Of a stretch of DNA of 64,000 nt, positions 31,654 through 40,400 are shown piece by piece. Both the position numbers and the translations under genes were made by a program. The stretch lies in contig JACPHA010000010.1 in NCBI GenBank assembly GCA_016188825.1, forward strand, positions 49,875 through 113,874, written 5' to 3'. The first letter of the stretch is position 1; the number at the start of each line of letters is the position of its first letter. The DNA is from Candidatus Pacearchaeota archaeon. Its GTDB lineage: Archaea > Nanobdellota > Nanobdellia > Pacearchaeales > GW2011-AR1. Below the pieces are notes generated by a model. That model had not been told where the DNA came from. It saw only the letters and a program-made list of their open reading frames with translations, and searched no databases.

Positions 31654-34600
31654 TTATATTCCTCCAAAACAGGAGGTTGCAGGCACATAATTGTCTTTGA
31701 CATCCATTTCTAACCAGTACCCTGCTCCAGGAGTCATTCTATTGGAATTGTCCAGAGGTATCCATGGGCTCGGATGGGTTGCTTGACAATATGTAAACAA
31801 AGAGCTCCATCTTGGATGGCCTATTGTTGTGTCTACAAGTGAATTAAGCGAGCATATTGCTTCTTTTCCCTCTGCCGTTGGGCAATGATACTCATTTATA
31901 GGTTCTCCTTCTGAATTTTCATTTCCGTAATATCCAATGAGATTCCAGCCACTTGCAAGTTCTCTCATCGGTGGTGTTACTTGCGGGCTAAATAAGCTTC
32001 CGCCAATTGTTAACATGCTCATGTCGGTTGCTTCTAACCAATAACCAACTCCTGGAACTATTTCCTCAAGGTTGCTTGTTTCCTCTTGGCCAGGTCGCCA
32101 GACAAACCAATCGCCTGTAGCTCCGTCGTATGTCCAAACAGCGCTTATATTCTCGTCTACATTTTCAAAAACTTTTTCAGGGTCGCTGTTTAGCAGGACA
32201 AAAGGAACAGATATTAAATTCCACTTCTTGTTGAGCCAGATGCTGAACGCTGTTCCTTCTACTTTGAATTTTTCTTCATCTATTGGGCCTTTATTGCCAA
32301 GTGCATCTTCGCAGTAGAACTTCAAGTTGTGTTCTGATTCTTCATTAAAGAAAATATCTTTCGGTGTTTGCTCTCGAAGCATGCAGCAGAAGCCATCTCC
32401 TGATTCGTTAAAGCTCCCACCAACTTTTTCACAGTAGTTTCCTGTTACATCTTCCCCGTCTAAGTCGACATTAAAGCAAGCTACTTCATGATTTACCGGA
32501 TGTGGTTCTTGATCTTGGCAATCTAATGTTATCGGAGTCAATGTTGTGACTTCCCAGCATTCTAATTCGTTTTCTTCATTATTCCAACATCTTTCGTTTG
32601 CTTCAGGGTAGAATGTGCTTTCTGGATCCCCATTTTCTCCCGGTGTCCACGGATCATTTGGCTCTCTAACTGTTTTGTTTGTTATAGGGGCTGTGTTATC
32701 AACAAATACGCATTGCTTGTGCGTTGATGTTTTATCAACATTGTCTGTTGCCATAATTTCAATCAAATGACAGGATGATTGAGGAATAGTAAATGTCCTG
32801 TCTTCTCCTAAGACTGTGAAATCACCTCTGCCTTCTGTATTCTCCTGACAAACTTCTCTGCTTCTGCAAGCCTCATCGTCAACAATTGTTGTTCTGTATG
32901 AAACTTCTTTCAGCCCGGAAGGGTGCGGCTGTGGATCAAAAGCATTTATGTGTATTTCTGTTTGTGAGCTAATCCATTCAACGCCTTCTTCCTCAAAGGA
33001 CGGTTCTCCTAATATCTTTTCTATTGTTGGGGGTGTTCTATCAACGATAAATGTCTCTTCATCACGAGCAGTATTCCCTAAAGCATCTTCGCATGTTATC
33101 CTTACATGATGAATTGATTCTTCTGGGAAAGTTATGTTGAATGGTGGTGTTAAATTATCTGAACTTCCTCCGCTAGGTCTTGCGTCACAGGAAAAATCTC
33201 CTTCACATTCTTCTTCTGGTACAATAACTTTGTATTCATATGAGCATTTCACATCATTTACAGGATGTGGTTGTGGGTCAATAGCGTTTACAACTATTGT
33301 TGTTGCTGTGTCAACATAACAGGTGTCATTTTCGCTTTCTGGCGGGCAGTTTCCATAGCTTGGTCCGAGAATTTCTTTTGTTATTTCAGGTGCAACACTA
33401 TCAACTACAAATATTTCCTTATCTGTGTCTCTATTATCAAGGGCATCTGCACAATATGCTTCTAGAATGTGCCTTGAGTCTTGTTCCTTGTAAATTGTTA
33501 CCTTTCCACTTTCTTCAGGTGTAAATTCAGGAGCTTCGGTGCCCTCTAAATAATCTCTCCAGAATAATTCTACATTATTAACAGGATGAGGTTCAGGATC
33601 TTCGCTGCAACTCAAGTATATTGGTGTTTGTTGAGTTATGAAATAATCACAATCTTCGCTTTCATCACATTTTACCTGTGGTGTACCGACTTCCTTATTA
33701 AATTGCGGAGCAGTATTATCAACAATTGCAACTTGACAATGTATTTCTTCTTTATTGCCTATTTTATCAACAGAGAAGAAACATATCTTGTGAACTGACT
33801 CTTGTGGGATGACAAATGGATTTGTGTAAATAGCGAATGGATTTTGTGGATTAAATCCGAGTTCTCTCTTGAAACTCCAAGCAGTAGGAATGCATGTTCC
33901 TAGAGTATTAAACTCTAAACATTCCTTTTCATCATGATAAATATTTCTATCATATGTACCAACCCATTCAATTTGGTCACAGTCTTCTTCGCTTTCAAAA
34001 CTAAAATCGCATAAGATTTCTATTGAATAGAAGGTTTCATCAACTCCGGATTTATTATCTTTAGCTGTTAATGTTATCGAAGTATTAGAATTAATATAAT
34101 GAGCATTCACTGAAATTTCCCCATATAATAGAAATACTGTCGGGATATTTTGCTCTCCGTAAGTTTTTGTAGTTTCCGGAGGCGTTGAATCAACAAGGAA
34201 GGTTTCGTTGTCTTCAATCATGTTGCCTAATTCATCTTCACATTGAATAATTAATTGGTGTGTAGAATCTTCTCTAAAATTAATATCAAATTCTGAATCT
34301 GTTTCATCATACCATCCGAAGAACTCGTCTTCAAACCAATAACCCCATCTGCATGAAACTCCTTTTATGTTACATTGCATTTCACTTGGGTCAGGGTCTT
34401 CAACATTAACATGGATTATTGTTTCAGGAGTGATAAAGCACTCATCTCCTTCACTGCCTGGAGGACAATCTCCAGATTGCAGTCCTTCAAGTGTTTTTGA
34501 AATAATGGGAGGAGTCATATCAACTCTGAATATTTTTTCTTTAACTTCATCTTCCTTGCCTACTGTATCATTACATGTATATTCTAATTTATGGATTGAA

Positions 34601-35886
34601 TCTTCCTGGAAAGTAATAGTAACTCCTTCTTCGGCATCTGCCATAAACCACTCGCTTGGCTCACCATTATCAAGAGTTATTCTCCAACTGATTGTGTCAA
34701 ATGGAGCAGGATGCGGTTCTCCTGGACCCTTTTGGCAAGTTAATTTAATTTCTGTATTATTAGTAATCCACCAATCACAACCGCTAGGATCTTCTTCAGA
34801 GCATTCAATTTTTGGTTCTCCAGTTCTTGCAACAGCAACTGGCTTAGTAACATCAACAAAGAAGCAATTAACACCCGTGTTTTCTACATTGCCTAAATTA
34901 TCCACGCTAAACCACTGAAGAACATGGCATGATTCTTCGTCTTTTTCAATTGGCTCTCCTCTGTATAATTTCCAATTTGAGTCTACTTCGCACTTTTCAA
35001 AATGAGATTCAACACAATCAAACCAAGCATCAGAGCCCTGCTCAAATTCTTCTCCGCATAATTCTTGTTTATCATTTATACATTCTACTGTTTCCTCATC
35101 TTTATATGGGGATTTAAGAATTGGTTTGCATGCTTCTTCTGTCTCTTTCCAGCAAGGGTCTTCGCTTTCAGAAAGAATATTAGCATACCATGTTTTGTCT
35201 AATCCTGAAACACGACATTGGCTTTGTTGGTCTTCTGCGTCTAATGTTATTGTTGTATGTCCATCAATCCATTCAACGCCGTCTTCGTTTTTAAAGAAGG
35301 GACCTTCAAAAATCTTTGTTGTTTCTGGCTTTAAGCAATCAACTTCTATTTCTGGCAGTGGGTCTGTGAATTCGTGTTCTCCTACAGGAATTCCATCATC
35401 AAGTGTTGAAATACTAAAGAGCTGGTTGCATTGGTCATCGCTGTTTGGCTCGACAATTCTTGCACTGAATGTAAAATCAAGTGATTCACCTGCAGCAATT
35501 TTTGCAGAGTCGGTTTCAGCCTTGTATTCACAATAGCCAAAACCTGCTGTAAAATCAACTGCTAAATTCCAGTCTTCCGGCGCATCCCCACATTCAAAAT
35601 CATCAATTCCGCCGACATTGCCATAAATTCTTACCTCCATTATGTCATCTGTGCTGTTTTCTCCGTTATTTACCTTGACTGTAAATTCTTGAGGAAAATT
35701 TCCACATCCTGCTTCTTCTGGAGAAATTGTTATTAAAGGATCATGAGCAGCAACATTAACATCGTCGCCTACTAGACCTAAAACACTTACAAGAGCAAAA
35801 ACAGAAAAAGAGAGAATGGTTATGATTAATAGGACAAAGAAACTCAAGCGCCACTTGCCCTTTTTTAAAATCTCTTTTGAAAACAT
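31654..35886 (-). CDS. Giant surface protein A, 1410 aa
   Basis: The N-terminus has a membrane/signal helix (SFFVLLIITILSFSVFALV). The body repeats beta-rich domains joined by 'VDxTPP' boundaries, with Cys-rich segments and phrases such as WFSVDNLGNVENTG. The end has three to four 'WNLI' modules (KKWNLISVPFVL; SGWNLIGYYGN; MTPGAGYWLEMD). It is secreted and probably a cell-surface or adhesion protein. It shares its C-terminal modules and repeat style with the larger paralogue upstream. No catalytic motif is seen. Confidence 0.85.
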   Translation of the reverse strand: MFSKEILKKGKWRLSFFVLLIITILSFSVFALVSVLGLVGDDVNVAAHDPLITISPEEAGCGNFPQEFTVKVNNGENSTDDIMEVRIYGNVGGIDDFECGDAPEDWNLAVDFTAGFGYCEYKAETDSAKIAAGESLDFTFSARIVEPNSDDQCNQLFSISTLDDGIPVGEHEFTDPLPEIEVDCLKPETTKIFEGPFFKNEDGVEWIDGHTTITLDAEDQQSQCRVSGLDKTWYANILSESEDPCWKETEEACKPILKSPYKDEETVECINDKQELCGEEFEQGSDAWFDCVESHFEKCEVDSNWKLYRGEPIEKDEESCHVLQWFSVDNLGNVENTGVNCFFVDVTKPVAVARTGEPKIECSEEDPSGCDWWITNNTEIKLTCQKGPGEPHPAPFDTISWRITLDNGEPSEWFMADAEEGVTITFQEDSIHKLEYTCNDTVGKEDEVKEKIFRVDMTPPIISKTLEGLQSGDCPPGSEGDECFITPETIIHVNVEDPDPSEMQCNIKGVSCRWGYWFEDEFFGWYDETDSEFDINFREDSTHQLIIQCEDELGNMIEDNETFLVDSTPPETTKTYGEQNIPTVFLLYGEISVNAHYINSNTSITLTAKDNKSGVDETFYSIEILCDFSFESEEDCDQIEWVGTYDRNIYHDEKECLEFNTLGTCIPTAWSFKRELGFNPQNPFAIYTNPFVIPQESVHKICFFSVDKIGNKEEIHCQVAIVDNTAPQFNKEVGTPQVKCDESEDCDYFITQQTPIYLSCSEDPEPHPVNNVELFWRDYLEGTEAPEFTPEESGKVTIYKEQDSRHILEAYCADALDNRDTDKEIFVVDSVAPEITKEILGPSYGNCPPESENDTCYVDTATTIVVNAIDPQPHPVNDVKCSYEYKVIVPEEECEGDFSCDARPSGGSSDNLTPPFNITFPEESIHHVRITCEDALGNTARDEETFIVDRTPPTIEKILGEPSFEEEGVEWISSQTEIHINAFDPQPHPSGLKEVSYRTTIVDDEACRSREVCQENTEGRGDFTVLGEDRTFTIPQSSCHLIEIMATDNVDKTSTHKQCVFVDNTAPITNKTVREPNDPWTPGENGDPESTFYPEANERCWNNEENELECWEVTTLTPITLDCQDQEPHPVNHEVACFNVDLDGEDVTGNYCEKVGGSFNESGDGFCCMLREQTPKDIFFNEESEHNLKFYCEDALGNKGPIDEEKFKVEGTAFSIWLNKKWNLISVPFVLLNSDPEKVFENVDENISAVWTYDGATGDWFVWRPGQEETSNLEEIVPGVGYWLEATDMSMLTIGGSLFSPQVTPPMRELASGWNLIGYYGNENSEGEPINEYHCPTAEGKEAICSLNSLVDTTIGHPRWSSLFTYCQATHPSPWIPLDNSNRMTPGAGYWLEMDVKDNYVPATSCFGGI

Positions 35887-36014
35887 AATTTTGATAAAAA
35901 CAAATTGAATTTAAACATTTGTGTGTTATAGTATTCTAATTTGTTATTACTGAAAATTAATAAATGATTTTATCGACGGGAAATGAAGCTAATACAAAAA
36001 ATTAATGATATCTT

Positions 36015-36440
36015 ACAGAGAATTGCCTAGGATATGTCTCATGTTTTTTGCAGTTCTCTGTCTGTACAATTGCAAAAGAATGTCATATAAGTAACCCGAC
36101 TTCCGCAAAGTAACATTTTTCTATTTTTTTTCATAAAAGATATCGACGATAAAAATTTAGAATAGTGACTAAAAAATAAGGTATTTTTATTAATCTAACG
36201 ATGACAAATGTTATGATAATAATATGTAGTGATTAACTTTTTTATCAATTCTTATTCGTCACCGACGATAAAACAACTTTGGAAAGTCAAAAAGTTTGTG
36301 TTATGGAGAATTCGGTTGATTATGTTACAGTTCATTTGAATTCTCCAGACAGAGAATTTGAAAAGATGGTAACTTAATTAAGCAAATTCTCTGTAATTGA
36401 GCAATTTGCGGAATTTGGGTAAGTAATGCAATTGTACATA
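36015..36440. repeat. Inverted-repeat region in the 650-bp surface-gene gap
   Basis: ACAGAGAATTGC (36015-36026) pairs with GCAGTTCTCTGT (36050-36061). TGTACAATTGC (36063-36073) has its exact reverse complement at 36430-36440. A diverged copy of the following CCC...TTCCGCAAA stretch also lies inverted near 36396-36420. Two GACGATAAAA words occur at 36145 and 36264. The whole 35887-36541 gap holds no gene, and looks like a diverged inverted repeat with structured ends. Confidence 0.5.
36303..36394 (+). ncRNA. Structured element or micro-ORF repeat, copy 2
   Basis: Hairpin A: GGAGAATTC (36305-36313) with GAATTCTCC (36338-36346). Hairpin B: ACAGAGAATTTG (36349-36360) with CAAATTCTCTGT (36383-36394). 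Loop A has GTTAC (36324-36328) and loop B has GTAAC (36369-36373). An ATG frame of 24 codons from 36303 starts MENSVDYVTVH as at 17783. Whether the RNA or the peptide is conserved is not settled. Confidence 0.45.
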
Positions 36441-36541
36441 TTTTGAATACTTTATGCTATTATCACAAAATTCTCCGCTCAATTCTAAAGACGGCAGAAT
36501 TTAATACTTCCTGCTTGTTTTGGAAGGTTGTGTCTAAAAAA

Positions 36542-37369
36542 TTAAAAAGGTGAGACATAAGAACTAGCAAAAGTATTTTCTGATTTATTTTTCTGCTTCT
36601 TTCTTAGGAAACTAACGATTAAAATTGCTGCTATAACTATTACTAAAAAAATAATTAATCCAATCAAACTGACTCCATTTTCTCCAACGCCTATAACTCC
36701 TCCGAGGATTCTGAATGAAAATAATTTTGATAAGAAAGATTCTTCTTTTTCTTCCTGTTGGCTGATTCCAGTATTTGCTTCTTCTGCGCATTCTCTTTCT
36801 TCAGATGGTTTTACTCTCTTTGTACCACACGAATTCAGGTCATTACATTTTCTGGTTTCTTTGCCATTAGTACAGTCAGACCAAACAGTGCACTCCCATA
36901 GTTCAACACATAGTTGTATAGGAGAATTTCCAGAATTTCCTCCTCCACCGCCTCCACCTCCAGATGAACCTCCTCCGCCGGAAGAGCCGCCGTCAGGCGT
37001 TGGGTTAGAAGCCTGCGTCCCGACTAAATCAACCTCAGAATATCCGCCCTGCTGAAAAACAAAACTATTGGCCTCTTGTCCATTTAGTAAGAGAATTACA
37101 GTTGGATTTCTTATTGCCCTGTCTCCTTCTGGATCTTTAACATAAAAATCGTTGGGCGCTAAGCCGTATGTGCCTCCTTTTGTTAAAGTATTATAAACAT
37201 CTCTTGTTGCATCCTGCACTTGCGCAGTTATAATTGTCCCATCCGGCGCCGGAGCACCATTTATTGTTACTCTTCCATAAATCTGATGCGGAACACTTGG
37301 CGCAGCAAATACCCCTGCTATAAGAAAAACCGAGAATAAAAAAATTATCCATGTCTTGTTATTTATCAT
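36542..37369 (-). CDS. Small surface partner protein B (TSP1-like), 275 aa
   Basis: This is the paralogue of the protein at 30798-31619. Signal peptide, PSVPHQIYGRVTINGAPAPDG domain, a long Gly/Ser linker, TSP1-like block (LWECTVWSDCTNGKETRKC) and a C-terminal anchor (GLIIFLVIVIAAILIVSF) are all present. It follows giant surface protein B by 38 nt. Confidence 0.8.
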   Translation of the reverse strand: MINNKTWIIFLFSVFLIAGVFAAPSVPHQIYGRVTINGAPAPDGTIITAQVQDATRDVYNTLTKGGTYGLAPNDFYVKDPEGDRAIRNPTVILLLNGQEANSFVFQQGGYSEVDLVGTQASNPTPDGGSSGGGGSSGGGGGGGGNSGNSPIQLCVELWECTVWSDCTNGKETRKCNDLNSCGTKRVKPSEERECAEEANTGISQQEEKEESFLSKLFSFRILGGVIGVGENGVSLIGLIIFLVIVIAAILIVSFLRKKQKNKSENTFASSYVSPF

Positions 37370-37407
37370 TATATTTCCCGTTTATTGAACTATTTAAATT
37401 TAAGGAG

Positions 37408-40400
37408 TTAAATTAATCCGGAGCAAGTAGTTGCAGGAGCATAACTATCTTCTATATCCATTTCTAACCAGTATCCTGCTCCGGGAGTCATTTGCTGGTG
37501 TTCATTAAGAGAAATAAATTTATCAACGGGCGCAATTGCCTCGCAGTAAGTCCATAATGAGCTCCATCTCGGTCTTCCAATGACTGTATCGACTAATGAA
37601 TTAAGAGAGCAGATGGCTTCCTTGCCTTCTGGCACTTGCACGCAATCATGCCCTAACACAGCATCTCCGTTTATGTCTTTGTTACCATAATATCCGATAA
37701 GATTCCATCCTGGAACCATTGGTCTTGATGGAGGTGTTACAGCCGGGCTGAACAAGCTTCCTCCTATGATAAGTACAGATTCATTCTTCATCTCAATCCA
37801 ATAACCCCATCCCGGTTTAATCTCGTTAAGAGTGTTCGTCAAATTTTCTCCTGGACGCCAAGCATCCCAATTGTCGCTTTCTGCGTCATAACTCCATACT
37901 GCTTTAACATCTTCTTTTATGCTCTCAAATACGGTGTCGGGATCATTATTAACAAGGACAAATGGAACAGATATCAGATTCCATTTCTTATATAAGGTAA
38001 TATTAAATGCAGAGCCTTCTACCTTGAATTTTTCTTCATCTATTGAGCCTCTGTTTCCTAATGCGTCTTCGCAATAGAATTTTAAGTTGTGCTCTGATTC
38101 CTCATTGAAGTAGAGAGTGAATGGGGCTTCCTGTCCGTCAACTAAGCAGTAACCATTATCTTGTAATGTTCCATTAACGTCTTGACAATAATCTCCTGTT
38201 TTGTCATCACCGTCGAAATCAACTTTGAAGTATACTTTTTCGTGATTTACTGGGTGTGGTCCTGTTTCGGTGCAGTCTAATGTTATTGGAGTCAATGTGG
38301 TAACTTGCCAGCAGTCTATTGATTGACCTGTTCCATCCCAGCAATGTCGTGTTTCTGCAGGATAGAATGTGCTATTTGGGTCTCCGTTTTTTCCTGGTGT
38401 CCATCTATCTTTTGGTTCACTAACTGTTTTGTTCGGTTCTGGTGGTGATGTGTCAACAAATACACATTGTTTATGGATTGATGTCTTATTAACATTATCT
38501 GTTGCCATTATCTCTATCAAGTGGCATGATTCTTCACTTATTTCAAAGTGCGCTTGCGCTTCATCACCTTCTACACTATTCCATTCTCCAGATCCTTGTG
38601 TTCCATTGCAGAGAGCAATACTTCTACAAGCGCTATCATTTACTCTTCTAACTCTCCATGATAATGAATTAAGCCCTGATGGATGTGGCTCAGGGTCAAA
38701 TGCGAATGCCCATATTGAAGTAGTATTTGTAATCCATTGTGGGAACCATTCTCCTGTTTTATTATTAAATTCACATATGCTATCCTCTCCATACAAACAT
38801 TCTTGCCAACAGCTTTCATCTCCTCCACATTCCGCTGCACACCAATCATAACATGAAAATTGAGGATCACCAATTGTTTTTTCTATTACAGGAAGCGTTT
38901 TATCTACTAGGAATGTTTCTGTATCATTAACCTCGTTTCCCAAAGCGTCCCAACATGTTATTGTTAAAACATGTTCTGATGGCTCTCCGAATTGTATATC
39001 AAAAGGAGGGGTCAATGGATCTTTAGTTATACGTGGATCTCCACCATCTACAGTGAATTCATATCCGCACTGCACACCACCAACGGGATGCGGCTCTTGG
39101 TCTTTTGCTTCAACATGTATCTTTGTTACACCATCAATTATGCAAACGTCATCTTGATCTTGTGGAGGACACTCTCCAACAGAAGGCCCAACTATTGTCT
39201 TCTCTATAACTGGAGGTTTGGTATCTACCGCAAAGAATTCTACATCGGCTTCTCCTACATTTCCTAATGCATCTTCACAGAAGAACTCTAAATCATGTAT
39301 TGAATCTTCTAGGAAGTTGAAGTGGAATTCATTCTCATGTATCCAACATAATCCACTATCTCCGTCAAATTCACCACCAAACTCTTCACAGTATCTTTCT
39401 GTTAAGAATGGTGGATCTTCGAATGAAATTCTGAAACCTATTTTCTCATGATCAACAGGATGAGGTACTGGATCTCTACAAGATATCCATATTGGAGTTT
39501 CTTGATTTACTGCCCAGTCAAGCTCACAAGCTTTCTCTAATCTACAAGTTGCAGAACAGCCGTCATCATTTAAATTATTACCATCATCACATTGTTCTCC
39601 TGCATCAAGAACGTTATCTCCACATGATGATGCTACTCCGCCTATTCCACATGTATTTGCAGGAACTTCAAAGGCTAATGCCCTTCTTGGCTCAAAGGCT
39701 TCTACTGACCACATAACATGCACATCAAAAGTATTCGTGTCACATTCTAAATCTTCATCTCTAAATCCAGGATCTGATCCAACAGCTGTTGAGAAATTAA
39801 ACACAGGTGTTGAAGTGTCAGATTTATTTACAACAATTACCTGATTACAACCGTTAAAACCTTGATATAACAACTCTCCACCAAGAGCTAGACCACTATT
39901 GCCACAGGTGCTGCCGGGAACTTTTGCAAAGCCTCCTAAATGTGTTCCGTCAGTTTTATAATGATGAATATCAGGAGCAACATCTCCACTTATATATAAA
40001 GTATCATCAGAGGCGTCGTATGCCAGGCCGTCGTCTAACGAGAAAAATATCGCTTCTGGCGCAAAGAACTCAGAGGTTGTACTACTAACATTCTTTAAAC
40101 CATCCAAGTGTATTAATCTTATTTCTCCGGATGAATCGTCCCAACCAGCCCATATTGCATTTCTGCTTGCGTCATAAGCTAGAGCTCCCAACCCTTCTGA
40201 GCCAGGAACTATGTCATAAGATGCATCTACAACTCCTGTCAACGGATCTGCTCTGAATAAGTCTGGACTGCTTCCAGATAATCCACATGAGTACCAAAGA
40301 TTCTCTCCGTCGTATGCTATTCCAACTCCAATTCCTGAAGGGCAAGGCGTAGAAAAGTTTACAGTTCCAATAAGATCTCCTGGCGAATTATGGTTATTTC

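Noticed and set aside
33134..35536. Several plus-strand frames of 60-183 codons within the giant surface genes
   Set aside because: They are reverse-frame shadows of low-complexity repeats, with no start signals or motifs.
36121..36280. CRISPR-like short repeats with the GACGATAAAA word
   Set aside because: Only two copies here with irregular spacing and no palindromic repeat unit.
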